Shown piece after piece: positions 23,640 through 33,028 of a stretch of 43,616 nt of DNA. The first letter of the stretch is position 1, and each line of letters begins with the position of its first letter. The notes below the pieces were generated by a model. It was not told where the DNA came from. It saw only the letters and a list, made by a program, of their open reading frames with translations, and ran no database searches. Position numbers and translations under genes: made by a program. The DNA is from Bacteroidia bacterium (GTDB lineage: Bacteria > Bacteroidota > Bacteroidia > Chitinophagales > Saprospiraceae), in NCBI GenBank assembly GCA_030430845.1, contig JAUIKE010000057.1, positions 1-43,616 of the forward strand. The letters are read 5' to 3'.

Positions 23640-24977
23640 ATGTTGAACAACCTGCATCAGGGATTTTTATCCTTCTTTAAGAACCAATCAAATGGAGGGA
23701 TTGCGATCTTTTCGGCCGTAGTAATCGCTATGATATGGGCCAATTCTCCCTGGCAAGAATATTATTATGATCTCGTTCACACTGAAATATCAATTGGAGT
23801 AAATGGCCATTTGCTGTCAGAGCCTTTCTTGATTTGGGTCAATGATGGATTAATGGCGATATTCTTTTTACAAGTAGGCCTGGAATTAAAAAGAGAGATA
23901 CTTGGGGGCGAACTTTCCTCTTTAAAAAGGGCCATGCTTCCTATCGGAGCAGCTATTGGAGGAATGGTTATGCCTGCCATTATTTACCTGAGTTTTAATG
24001 ACAATACTTCTGCTATGCAAGGCTGGGGCATTCCTATGGCAACTGATATTGCTTTTGCCATCGGGGTATTGGCCTTATTTGGTGACCGAATCCCCGTAAG
24101 CCTTAAAATATTTTTAGTAGCTCTGGCGATTGTTGATGACCTGGGGGCAGTTTTAGTGATTGCCATTTTTTATACCTCAGAAATTTCTACTGTTGACCTG
24201 ATTCAGGCCCTTGTGTTTTTCCTCATACTTGTTGGGGGAAGCCGATTAGGAATCCGAAAAGCATGGTTTTATACTTTGGTTGGAATTGGTGGGGTGTGGC
24301 TGGCATTTTTCTTCTCAGGCGTACACCCCACGATTGCAGGAATATTGATTGCTTTTGCTATACCCGGAAGGGTTAAGATTAAAGAGGAAGATTATTTAAA
24401 GAAGTTAAAGGATTTGTCCCTTAAATTCCTGGATATTCAACCTATAAAAGGAAGTTTCATCTCAATAAATCAATTGAGGATACTTGAGGAGATTAAACAA
24501 AGAACAGATGATGCAGAGACCCCATTACAAAAGATTGAACATAACCTGGGACCGATAGTCTCCTTTTTTATTCTTCCCCTTTTTGCGCTTGTGAATACAG
24601 GAATCCACATACATGGCGATATACTGGAAATATTGGGCCATCCGATAAGTATGGGGATCATGTTTGGGCTGATAGCAGGAAAGTCTATCGGCATCATGGG
24701 AGCTTCATGGATATTGATTAAGCTAAAAATTGCTGAGCTGCAGGAAGGGATTTCTATGAAACAGTTAGCTGGGCTTTCCCTGATTGCCGGGATTGGGTTC
24801 ACCATGTCATTATTCATTACAGAACTGGCATTTGAATCAGATGAACATATTTTCATCGCCAAGTTGAGCATTCTTTTTACCTCTGTAATTGCAGCTATTC
24901 TCGGAACTATAGTCTTGAAAAGCACATTACAGAAAGAACCAAATACGATTAAAAAGAGAAAATATGACCAAAATTAA
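23640..24977 (+). CDS. nhaA: Na+/H+ antiporter NhaA
   Basis: The 445-residue antiporter exchanges Na+ (Li+) for protons across the inner membrane. Key residues are present: PMATDIAFAIG with Asp136 and VDDLGAV with Asp166/Asp167, the positions of E. coli Asp133 and Asp163/Asp164. A somewhat long loop lies at ~250-300 (KIKEEDYLKKLKDLS to DDAETPLQKIEHNLGP). It overlaps the type II GAPDH gene by 14 bases and so opens the metabolic/stress run. Role: sodium and pH balance. Confidence 0.93.
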   Translation: MLNNLHQGFLSFFKNQSNGGIAIFSAVVIAMIWANSPWQEYYYDLVHTEISIGVNGHLLSEPFLIWVNDGLMAIFFLQVGLELKREILGGELSSLKRAMLPIGAAIGGMVMPAIIYLSFNDNTSAMQGWGIPMATDIAFAIGVLALFGDRIPVSLKIFLVALAIVDDLGAVLVIAIFYTSEISTVDLIQALVFFLILVGGSRLGIRKAWFYTLVGIGGVWLAFFFSGVHPTIAGILIAFAIPGRVKIKEEDYLKKLKDLSLKFLDIQPIKGSFISINQLRILEEIKQRTDDAETPLQKIEHNLGPIVSFFILPLFALVNTGIHIHGDILEILGHPISMGIMFGLIAGKSIGIMGASWILIKLKIAELQEGISMKQLAGLSLIAGIGFTMSLFITELAFESDEHIFIAKLSILFTSVIAAILGTIVLKSTLQKEPNTIKKRKYDQN

Positions 24978-25989
24978 AGTTGCCGTAAATGGCTATGGTG
25001 TAATTGGAAAGCGAGTGGCAGACGCTGTCGTCCTGCAAGATGATATGGAATTAGCAGGTGTCTGTGATATAAGTTCAGACTGGCGAATACGAATTGCCAT
25101 GGATAAGAAGTATCCTGTATTTGCTTTTGATGACGATTCGAAGAAAAAAATGACCACTGCAGGGGTTTCTATTCAGGGAACCCTGGCAGAATTGATATCC
25201 GCAGCTGACATCATTGTGGATTGTACGCCTAAAAATATAGCAGCGCAAAATATCAGCAAATACAAAAAGGCAGGCTTGAAATTTATTGTTCATGGAGGCG
25301 AAAAACATGAGGTTACAGGCCATTCCTTTAGTGCTGAAAATAATTATGAAACGGCTATTGGAAGAGACAGTACCCGAGTGGTTTCCTGTAATACGACTTC
25401 AATCCTTCGAACCCTTACAGCATTAAAAAAAGCAGGTTTGCTCGTCAAAGCCCGAGGAACGCTCCTCAGAAGAGCGACCGATCCCTGGGAAAGTCATCTC
25501 GGAGGGATCATGAATACGCTCGTTCCAGAACCTGAAATCCCTAGTCACCAGGGACCTGATGCCCAAACGGTTGATCCTGAACTTGATGTGATAACTGCAG
25601 CTGTGAAGGTGCCTCAAACCTTGAGTCATCTCCACTACTGGAATGTGCAATTAACCCGAAAGGCTGATAAGGCGGAAGTGCTGAATGCATTTCGAAATTC
25701 TACCCGAATTACCTTCATAAAATACCAAGATGGATTATCCGCAAATAACACCATTAAGGAATGGATGTTGGCAATAGGGAGACCCTATGGAGATATGTAT
25801 GAAGTTGCGTTGTGGGAAGATATGATGAAGGTAGAAGGAGATGAATTGTTTTATGCTTATGTGGTAGACAATCAGGCTATCGTCATTCCTGAAACAATTG
25901 ATGCTATAAGAGCATTGACAGGATTAATAGATAATGGAGCTGATTCTATCAGGAAAACGAATCTTAGCCTTGGCATAAACAGGCTTTGA
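24964..25989 (+). CDS. Archaeal-type (type II) glyceraldehyde-3-phosphate dehydrogenase
   Basis: The 341-residue enzyme oxidises glyceraldehyde 3-phosphate to 1,3-bisphosphoglycerate with NAD(P). Seen: the Rossmann start VAVNGYGVIGKRVAD, the catalytic region VVSCNTTSILRTL with Cys142, and LLRRATDPWES, typical of archaeal GAPDH (type II) rather than the bacterial GapA form (which has SCTTNC). Type II GAPDH is normal in archaea and rare in bacteria. The gene is coupled to nhaA and followed 16 bases later by the AarF kinase gene. It probably serves the nucleotide/sugar module here, not housekeeping glycolysis (inference). Confidence 0.92.
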   Translation: MTKIKVAVNGYGVIGKRVADAVVLQDDMELAGVCDISSDWRIRIAMDKKYPVFAFDDDSKKKMTTAGVSIQGTLAELISAADIIVDCTPKNIAAQNISKYKKAGLKFIVHGGEKHEVTGHSFSAENNYETAIGRDSTRVVSCNTTSILRTLTALKKAGLLVKARGTLLRRATDPWESHLGGIMNTLVPEPEIPSHQGPDAQTVDPELDVITAAVKVPQTLSHLHYWNVQLTRKADKAEVLNAFRNSTRITFIKYQDGLSANNTIKEWMLAIGRPYGDMYEVALWEDMMKVEGDELFYAYVVDNQAIVIPETIDAIRALTGLIDNGADSIRKTNLSLGINRL

Positions 25990-26005
25990 AAAATTTCTCG
26001 AAAAA

Positions 26006-28048
26006 ATGAATTCAAACTGGAAAATAATCAGAATTGGACTCAAACAATTCAGGGCTTTTAAAAGGTTCAAGCGATTGGGGGAGGAAGAACAAAAAAGTTC
26101 TTCTATCCCTCAAATATTGGTCAATGATATTCTTGATCTGGGGCCAACGTTTATCAAATTTGGCCAAATACTAAGTACTCGCCCAGATGTATTACCAACT
26201 CAGTATATCCAGGCTCTGGAATTGTTACAGGAGCGGGTTCCACCATTTCCCGTGGAGATTGCCAAACAAACGATAGAGGAAGAACTAGAAAAACCTATTG
26301 AACAAATATTCTCCTTTTTTGAGGATAGTCCTGTAGCATCGGCTTCTTTGGCACAGGTTCACTTTGGGAGGCTTATTTCGGGTGAGGAAGTGGCGGTCAA
26401 GGTGCAGCGCCCCTATGTAAAGGCTATGATCCTTCATGATTTACACAAGCTTGAAAAGCTATTGAAAATCATTCGATTCTTATTTCCTGCGAAAATCAGA
26501 AGGGCTAATTTTTATCATGGATTTCTGGAATTTAAGCGATATACGCTGCAGGAGTTGGATTTTCAGCATGAGGGAGAAGTAATAGAGAAATTTAGAGAAA
26601 ATTTCCAGAGCTGGGATGATGTCATATTTCCTCGTTATTATCCAGGATATAGCACAGAAAAAGTATTGACAATGGATAGGGTAGGAGGGCTTCGTCTCAA
26701 AGAGGCTGTTCTACATTTTTCTGCATCAGAAAAAGAAAAACTGGCTATCAGGTTGGCAGAAATGGAACTGAAGATGTTTATATCAGATGGTCTTTTTCAT
26801 GCAGATTTACATCCTGGGAATATCTTCTTTCAGGAAGATGGGAAAATCGTTCTGCTTGATTTTGGCTTATATGGAATATTGACGAAGGAGGAGCGGAACC
26901 GCTTTGTATTGTATTGGCTTTCAGTGGTAAAGAATGATGTAAAACGTGCTTTTTATCACTTCAAATTACAATGTGAAGAATTGCCAGGGGCAGATGAGAA
27001 AGCATTTTTTGAATTGTTCAAAAAGCTGGCGAATGAATTTTATCATAATCGGTTGAAAGATGTGTCCCTAACCCGGGTGTATCTAAAAATGATAAACGGT
27101 GGCTACAAATTTGGATTTGTTTTCCCGGAGAACCTATTGCTACATGCCAAGGCATTGACCACAGCAGAAGCACTTACTTTTGAATTGTTTCCTGAGGCGC
27201 GTTTTGAGAAAATAACCAGACCTTTCATCACAAAAGAATTTTTGCGACTCGCTACAAATGGCGAACAGATTAAAAATCGCCTGCTGAAAACCCTGCCTGA
27301 ATTTATGTTGACAGGAGACTTGGTTCCGGCCTCTTTTCAGTCAGATCAAGATAACGCCTGGAATCTTCCAGCACTTGTAGAGCCTCTAATGGAGTTGCTC
27401 AAGGCAAATATCCAAAACTGGAAACTTGATAATGGAATTTTTCCACTAATTCTGAATCCTCCTGCGCGCCTACTCTTATTAGAAAGCTTGAACCCTCAGG
27501 AGGTAGAAGAGGTTTTGGAGAAAACATGGGTAGCGTATAGCAAGGAAAAATCGGACCTGGCTATCCAAAAAACACTAGGGGGCAGCTTGATGCTTCAACT
27601 TGCTTCTGTAACACATGCTTTATATAAGGCACTTTTAAATGCAGGGAAATCTGCTGAAGAAGCAACGGATTTGGTGTTCAGGATAGGATGGGAAATCTAT
27701 ACGAAGATGGGAGAATATCCCTTGCTCATTGCCAGTATTTTTTCGAATGACCCCTCCCAAAAATTATCCTTATCAACCCAAATATTCAGGAAATTTCCTT
27801 TCTCTTATCCTGATTATGCTTGGGAAGATGTCCCCTCTGATAAAGGTACAGTCGCTTTTAACTGCACCCGATGTCAGGTAGCTGAATATTTCAAGCAACG
27901 TGATTTGGGAGGCCTCTGCTATGATACCTGGTGCAAATTGGATTTTCCCCTTGCAGAGCAATGGGGAGGGAAATTGGAAAGAAGTGGCAGCATTGCAGGA
28001 GGGGCTACGGTATGTGATTTCAGATGGATCACGGAAAAAAGCGAATAA
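26006..28048 (+). CDS. AarF/ABC1/UbiB-like kinase fused to an ATC-hydrolase-like domain
   Basis: The 680-residue protein has an ABC1 kinase-like part over roughly residues 1-430. It shows LGPTFIKFGQILSTRPDVLP, the A-rich loop SASLAQVHFG, the lysine motif VAVKVQRP, LFHADLHPGNIFF and LLDFGLYG. The C-terminal ~200 residues end in a Cys-rich module (CTRCQVAEYF, LCYDTWCKLD, GGATVCDFRW; Cys at ~620, 623, 638, 643, 670). This module matches the L-2-amino-thiazoline-4-carboxylate hydrolase family pattern. ABC1 proteins act in ubiquinone or lipid biology. This fusion is unusual and its role is unknown. It overlaps the next gene by 25 bases. Confidence 0.85.
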   Translation: MNSNWKIIRIGLKQFRAFKRFKRLGEEEQKSSSIPQILVNDILDLGPTFIKFGQILSTRPDVLPTQYIQALELLQERVPPFPVEIAKQTIEEELEKPIEQIFSFFEDSPVASASLAQVHFGRLISGEEVAVKVQRPYVKAMILHDLHKLEKLLKIIRFLFPAKIRRANFYHGFLEFKRYTLQELDFQHEGEVIEKFRENFQSWDDVIFPRYYPGYSTEKVLTMDRVGGLRLKEAVLHFSASEKEKLAIRLAEMELKMFISDGLFHADLHPGNIFFQEDGKIVLLDFGLYGILTKEERNRFVLYWLSVVKNDVKRAFYHFKLQCEELPGADEKAFFELFKKLANEFYHNRLKDVSLTRVYLKMINGGYKFGFVFPENLLLHAKALTTAEALTFELFPEARFEKITRPFITKEFLRLATNGEQIKNRLLKTLPEFMLTGDLVPASFQSDQDNAWNLPALVEPLMELLKANIQNWKLDNGIFPLILNPPARLLLLESLNPQEVEEVLEKTWVAYSKEKSDLAIQKTLGGSLMLQLASVTHALYKALLNAGKSAEEATDLVFRIGWEIYTKMGEYPLLIASIFSNDPSQKLSLSTQIFRKFPFSYPDYAWEDVPSDKGTVAFNCTRCQVAEYFKQRDLGGLCYDTWCKLDFPLAEQWGGKLERSGSIAGGATVCDFRWITEKSE

Positions 28049-28644
28049 AATCAATTCAAAAAACAGCTGAAAAAATAGGATCACCAAACAGGACCATGGC
28101 TATTAGTCACCTCAATAAAAAGTACTTCTTCAAACTATTGCTAGGGAAAAACGCCTTGCTTCTCATTTCCATCTTTGGCATTGGTTTTCTGTATATCTTT
28201 TTGATGTCTGCAATTGACCATCATGCATTTCCATTTCCCTATCTCATTTTGGTTTTGGCTTTGGCAAAAACGATTTTGATTGCCTCAAACACCTTAAAAC
28301 AATTGGGGAAGCTGATTAAAATATGCCATGAGCTAAACCAACTTCTTTGGATTTTTGGGGTGTTGATTGGGATCAGTATTATTTCATTTGCTACAGATTA
28401 TACCTGTTTGTACCAATTCGATCCTGCTTCTTTTGAGGGGATTTCTCCAGGGATCAACACCTATATTTATCAGTTATATCACTTTATTTATTTCAGTGTA
28501 ATTACTTTTTCGACCGTAGGTTTTGGTGATATAGCGCCTGTCTCAGGGATTGCACGCTTTGTGGTGATGCTCGAGATTAGCCTGAGTTTTTTCATTATCG
28601 TTTTTGCGTTAACCAACATTAAAAAAATACATTTTAATGAGTGA
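28024..28644 (+). CDS. Two-TM potassium channel
   Basis: The 206-residue membrane protein has hydrophobic segments at ~43-62, 72-88 and 108-122. A pore loop with the K+ selectivity filter TVGFGD follows at 164-169 (YFSVITFSTVGFGDIAPVSG), and a last helix after it (FVVMLEISLSFFIIVFAL). It lacks RCK or voltage-sensor domains, so it is a simple ion channel of the Pfam Ion_trans_2 type. The start overlaps the AarF gene; ATG 28096 is an alternative that gives a protein without the basic N-terminal tail. With NhaA it suggests ion homeostasis as one purpose of the run. Confidence 0.87.
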   Translation: MDHGKKRIKSIQKTAEKIGSPNRTMAISHLNKKYFFKLLLGKNALLLISIFGIGFLYIFLMSAIDHHAFPFPYLILVLALAKTILIASNTLKQLGKLIKICHELNQLLWIFGVLIGISIISFATDYTCLYQFDPASFEGISPGINTYIYQLYHFIYFSVITFSTVGFGDIAPVSGIARFVVMLEISLSFFIIVFALTNIKKIHFNE

Positions 28645-29488
28645 TATATATATAATCAAAGCGAGTGGAGAACAAGAAGTTTTTGATATCCAAAAACTCA
28701 AGACATCTCTTAGAAAAGCAGGCGCTTCTGAAGAACTTTCAAATGAGATTTCTTTCCAAATTGAGGGGGGGATCAAAGATGGAATGAGCACCAGGGAAAT
28801 CTATAAAAATGCTTTTAATCAGCTACGAAAACATGGAAGGCCTCTTGCAGCCCGATATAAGCTTAAACAAGCCATTTTGGAACTGGGGCCTACCGGATTT
28901 CCTTTCGAAAAGTTTGTTGGTGAACTTTTACACCATCAAGGCTTTAGTACAAATGTAGGCGTAATAGTAGAAGGGCATTGTGTCCAACATGAAGTAGATG
29001 TAGTAGCTGAAAAAGGAAATCAACATTTTATGGTTGAATGCAAATTTCACTCTGATCAAAGAAGGAAATGCGATGTAAAGATTCCTCTTTATATACAATC
29101 TAGATTTATAGATGTCGAAAGGTTTTGGCTGGGCAAATTAGGGCACAAAAACAAGTTTCATAAAGGCTGGATTTTCACCAACACCAGGTTTACCTCAGAT
29201 GCAACCCAATACAGTGAATGTATGGGACTAATGCTGGTGAGCTGGGATTATCCTCAAGGTGGCAGCCTAAAAGAAAGAGTAGAAGCTTCAGGTTTACACC
29301 CAATAACTTGTCTTACAACCTTACGCAAAAAAGAAAAACAAATACTACTCGAAAGAGGCAAGGTTTTATGCAAAGCGTTATTTGAAAATATTAATATTCT
29401 AAAGGAATTGGGGCTGAGTGAGGGTCGTATTCAGGCTGTTTCGGACGAAATAGACGGGCTGTGCCATCCCAAAAATGAAAGAAAATAA
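28637..29488 (+). CDS. ATP-cone domain fused to Mrr-like restriction endonuclease domain
   Basis: The 283-residue protein begins with an ATP-cone (residues ~1-85: IKASGEQEVFDIQKLKTSLRKAG), the nucleotide-sensing domain of ribonucleotide reductases and NrdR. An Mrr/PD-(D/E)xK nuclease core follows: FEKFVGELLHHQGF, EVDVVAEKG with Asp121, and FMVECKFH with Glu134 and Lys136. The catalytic residues look intact. The last ~60 residues are a helical tail with LRKKEKQILLERG. An (d)ATP-gated nuclease could act in defence, DNA turnover or nucleotide salvage; none is proven. It overlaps the K+ channel gene by 8 bases. Confidence 0.85.
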   Translation: MSDIYIIKASGEQEVFDIQKLKTSLRKAGASEELSNEISFQIEGGIKDGMSTREIYKNAFNQLRKHGRPLAARYKLKQAILELGPTGFPFEKFVGELLHHQGFSTNVGVIVEGHCVQHEVDVVAEKGNQHFMVECKFHSDQRRKCDVKIPLYIQSRFIDVERFWLGKLGHKNKFHKGWIFTNTRFTSDATQYSECMGLMLVSWDYPQGGSLKERVEASGLHPITCLTTLRKKEKQILLERGKVLCKALFENINILKELGLSEGRIQAVSDEIDGLCHPKNERK

Positions 29489-29510
29489 TTACCTTATCAA
29501 ATAAAGCATT

Positions 29511-31484
29511 ATGAGTATCCTCCAAAGAATTGGCATCCTGGGTTTTGCAATGCTTTGCAGTTTTTCGAGTGTGGGGCAAAACAGTATCAGTGGAACGATT
29601 ATTATTGATAATCTCCAACTGGCTATCGGTGCACGGGTCATCATATTTAACAGCGATACAACACTTTTTCAGGAGACACGAAGCGATGCTTCAGGTTATT
29701 TTCGATTCTCAAATATCGCGAATGGAGCTTATACCCTAGGAATTGCTAATCCTGGCCTGAACTATAAAGACACGACCTTTACTGTAAATTCTTCGATCAC
29801 CAATCTGGATTTCTCCCTGGAAAAGGAGACCCATCCTGGAGAATGGAAGATAATATTAAATTCTCCACAAGCTTTAGGCGGAACAGACCTTGGTATCCTC
29901 ATGCCTGATGGGAAGATTTTTTACTGTCATGATACAGAAGATCCTTTTTTGTTTGACCCATCGACCAATCAAGTTGTTACAGTTACCGGAGATGATTCAA
30001 CGCAAGGATGCGTAGGTCCTATCCTTTTGAATAATGGCCAAGTAATATTCATTGGAGGAACCAAAAGGAAAGTTTATGGTCCAGGTACACGAAAAGTAAA
30101 AACATATAATCCCCAAAATGATAGTTGGCAGGTAGTATCAGACTTATTAGATTATAGGTGGTATCCAAGTGTCCTGCCCCTTGCTGATGGCAGGATATTG
30201 GTTACAGGAGGCGGTGGATTACAAAACCCTATTCGCGTAAAAAGCACAGAGTTATATGACCCCCAAACTGGTCAAAGTAAATGGGCAGATACTTCACTTA
30301 TAGGGAATGAGGTCTCCCCAATTGTGCAACTTTATTCAGGCAAAGTTTTGATGACGCATCGTCCTCCCCAACTTTTTGACCCTGCAATTGAACAATGGGA
30401 TTTAGCCACTGATTTTGTACAAGGAAATCGGATGCCAAATGGAGACCATAGTGATCATGAATTGGTCCTTTTGCCCAATGATGATGGTCGGGTAGTGGCT
30501 ATTGGACATATTTCCTTTGTTCATAATCAACTTGGAAATCTAGTCGAAATTTATGACCCTTTATCCAATAGTTGGAGTATAGGCGCTGATTTTTCCCCTA
30601 TAAGATCACGGGCCAAGACGGTTTTATTGCCTAATCGAAAAATTTTGGTAGCGGGGGGATTCAAAGAAGATTTGAATGATTCCTCATCAATCAATCAGTG
30701 GGGACAACTTTTTTTGAGTGATGAATATGATCCGGCAAATAACAGTTGGAGGAGATTGGATAATCTAAATTATGCCAGAGAATACCATGCCACATCCATC
30801 CTGGTTCCTGATGGACGGGTAATCGTAGTCGGAGGAGAGGGTAAGCCAGGAAATGAGCCTCCTGCAAGTATTATTGAGGCTTTTTCTCCTCCCTATCTTT
30901 TTAGAGGTATTAGACCCTCCATTGATAGTTTGTATGGAGATTTTAGCCGAAATGGAAGGGCCGCAGTAGAGGTTTCGTTTGCCGATTCTGTAACGGCTGT
31001 TCGCATGATTTCTACCTCTACAGTGACCCATTTTATGAACTCGGGAAACAATCGTTTTGTAGAAGTGCCCTTTTCTCAATCTGGGCCCAAATTGACACTT
31101 CAATTCCCAAAGGATTCTTTGATCATGCCTGATGGTTATTATATGCTCTTTGTGATGGTAGATGATGTTCCCTCGGAGGCAGAAATAGTCAAAATGGCTG
31201 GCATAATAACTACCAATATTACGCAAACAACTTTCCAGAATTCCCTTTTGAAAGTATATCCTAACCCTGTATCTCAGACACTTCATATTGAGTTGCCTAT
31301 TAAAATGGGAGAAGGGGGAATATTGTCACTTTTTAGCTATACAGGACAAGTGGTCTGGAAGGAGGTTTTGGAAACGGGAAAAACATATAAGATAGATGTG
31401 TCAGCTTTTGAAGAAGGTCTTTATATACTTGAGCTATCTGGGAAAAACAGGGAATGGTTTTCTAAAGTAGTAATCAAAAGATAG
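29511..31484 (+). CDS. Secreted galactose-oxidase-like copper-radical protein with T9SS domain
   Basis: The 657-residue protein has a signal peptide (ILGFAMLCSFSSVGQ), a carboxypeptidase-regulatory-like beta domain (~25-105) and a seven-blade kelch propeller (~115-460). A DUF1929-type early set domain (~465-570) and a type IX secretion domain complete it. The residues that build the copper-radical centre of galactose/glyoxal oxidases all have candidates: Cys167 (STQGCVG), Tyr218 (YRWYPS), Tyr425-His426 (REYHAT) and His507 (TVTHFMN). It would oxidise an alcohol or aldehyde to give H2O2 outside the cell. The substrate is unknown. Its copper need fits the neighbourhood. Confidence 0.82.
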   Translation: MSILQRIGILGFAMLCSFSSVGQNSISGTIIIDNLQLAIGARVIIFNSDTTLFQETRSDASGYFRFSNIANGAYTLGIANPGLNYKDTTFTVNSSITNLDFSLEKETHPGEWKIILNSPQALGGTDLGILMPDGKIFYCHDTEDPFLFDPSTNQVVTVTGDDSTQGCVGPILLNNGQVIFIGGTKRKVYGPGTRKVKTYNPQNDSWQVVSDLLDYRWYPSVLPLADGRILVTGGGGLQNPIRVKSTELYDPQTGQSKWADTSLIGNEVSPIVQLYSGKVLMTHRPPQLFDPAIEQWDLATDFVQGNRMPNGDHSDHELVLLPNDDGRVVAIGHISFVHNQLGNLVEIYDPLSNSWSIGADFSPIRSRAKTVLLPNRKILVAGGFKEDLNDSSSINQWGQLFLSDEYDPANNSWRRLDNLNYAREYHATSILVPDGRVIVVGGEGKPGNEPPASIIEAFSPPYLFRGIRPSIDSLYGDFSRNGRAAVEVSFADSVTAVRMISTSTVTHFMNSGNNRFVEVPFSQSGPKLTLQFPKDSLIMPDGYYMLFVMVDDVPSEAEIVKMAGIITTNITQTTFQNSLLKVYPNPVSQTLHIELPIKMGEGGILSLFSYTGQVVWKEVLETGKTYKIDVSAFEEGLYILELSGKNREWFSKVVIKR

Positions 31485-31525
31485 GCTATTTAAAGCTAAA
31501 CCGATTCAACTAATCATCTTATAGG

Positions 31526-33028
31526 ATGGAAAAAGCAAACGAATTAAAATTAAAACCCCTTGGAATTGATACGCACCATGAACATACCATTTATATGCGT
31601 GATGATTGCCCGGTGTGTATATCCGAGGGCTTTAATGCCCTTACTCGCTTGAGGGTGAGTTATGGATCCAAAACAATAATAGCGTCCTTAAATGTGCTTG
31701 TGAATGATTTCCTGCTTGCTTCTGATGAAATTAGTCTATCGGAAAATGCCATTAAGGTATTAGGAGTAAAGAAAGGCGACTTGCTAACCCTTTCTCATAT
31801 CGAGCCGATTGATTCAATGAGTGCTGTCAGGGCTAAGATTTATGGTCAAAAACTCCTGGCGAATCACTTTCAGGAGATTGTAGAAGATATTGTCGCCGGT
31901 AATTATGCGAATGTGGAGCTTGCAGCATTTATTACTGCTTGTGCTGGTAACAATATGACGGTCAATGAGATCATTTATCTCAGCAAAGCTATGATTACTA
32001 CAGGTCAAAAATTGAACTGGCCTCAAAAGCAAGTATTCGATAAGCATTGTGTAGGAGGGCTTCCCGGAAACCGTACTACCCCTATTGTGGTTGCTATTGT
32101 TGCAGCATATGGACTCACGATCCCTAAAACCTCATCTCGGGCCATTACCTCTCCAGCAGGCACAGCAGATACCATGGAAAGTATAACAATCGTAAATCTT
32201 AGCCTTTCAAAAATTAAAGAGGTAGTAGGACAAGAAAATGGTTGTATTGCCTGGGGAGGCTCAGTACAATTAAGCCCCGCCGATGATAAACTAATAAGGG
32301 TAGAAAAGGCCCTCGACATTGATAGCGATGGGCAATTGATCGCCTCTATATTATCTAAAAAAATAGCAGCTGGCTCTACTCATGTAGTTATAGACATTCC
32401 TGTAGGTTCTACAGCGAAAGTCAGAACAAAGCAAGCCGCCGAGGAACTGAAACGGCGAATGAGTCTCGTGGCAGATGGCCTGGGGTTAAAGATTAAAGTT
32501 GTGATTACAGACGGTTCCCAACCTGTGGGCAGGGGTATCGGCCCTGCACTTGAAGCAAGAGATCTTCTTGCAGTATTAAAGGATGCCCCTCATGCTCCCT
32601 CCGATTTAAAAGAACGCTCTCTCCATCTGGCTGGGGAGCTTTTGGAACTTTCAGAAGAGGTGAATGCAGGGAGCGGTTATTTCAAAGCCCGAGAAATCCT
32701 GGAGTCAGGGGCAGCCTACAAAAAATTTGTAGGAATCTGTTTGGCGCAAGGAGGCTTCAGCGAACCGTCAATCGGAAGTTTTAAGCAGGAAATAAAAGCT
32801 GATAAATCCGGTATTGTCACAAAAATAGATAACCGCAGGCTTGCAAAAATAGCCAAACTCGCAGGGGCACCAGAAAATAAGGGAGCTGGAATAGATTTTT
32901 TTGCACCCATAGGCACCGATGTTAAGGTAGGACAAATTCTCTATGCCATTCATGCTGAGTCAACCGGGGCACTCGAATATGCTTTGGGCTACCTCGATTC
33001 TCAGGAAAACATATTAACGATAAAATGA
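31526..33028 (+). CDS. AMP phosphorylase-like / thymidine phosphorylase family protein
   Basis: The 500-residue protein has the N-terminal swivel domain of archaeal AMP phosphorylase (LKLKPLGIDTHHEHTIYM), absent from ordinary thymidine phosphorylase. The phosphate and nucleoside site motifs KHCVGGLPGNRTT (173-185) and SSRAITSPAGTADTME (203-218) follow. In archaea the enzyme splits NMP with phosphate to base and ribose 1,5-bisphosphate. Nearby genes for PRPP synthetase and type II GAPDH support a nucleotide-degrading role; ribose-1,5-bisphosphate isomerase and RuBisCO are not in the window. It overlaps the next gene by 4 bases (ATGA). Confidence 0.9.
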   Translation: MEKANELKLKPLGIDTHHEHTIYMRDDCPVCISEGFNALTRLRVSYGSKTIIASLNVLVNDFLLASDEISLSENAIKVLGVKKGDLLTLSHIEPIDSMSAVRAKIYGQKLLANHFQEIVEDIVAGNYANVELAAFITACAGNNMTVNEIIYLSKAMITTGQKLNWPQKQVFDKHCVGGLPGNRTTPIVVAIVAAYGLTIPKTSSRAITSPAGTADTMESITIVNLSLSKIKEVVGQENGCIAWGGSVQLSPADDKLIRVEKALDIDSDGQLIASILSKKIAAGSTHVVIDIPVGSTAKVRTKQAAEELKRRMSLVADGLGLKIKVVITDGSQPVGRGIGPALEARDLLAVLKDAPHAPSDLKERSLHLAGELLELSEEVNAGSGYFKAREILESGAAYKKFVGICLAQGGFSEPSIGSFKQEIKADKSGIVTKIDNRRLAKIAKLAGAPENKGAGIDFFAPIGTDVKVGQILYAIHAESTGALEYALGYLDSQENILTIK

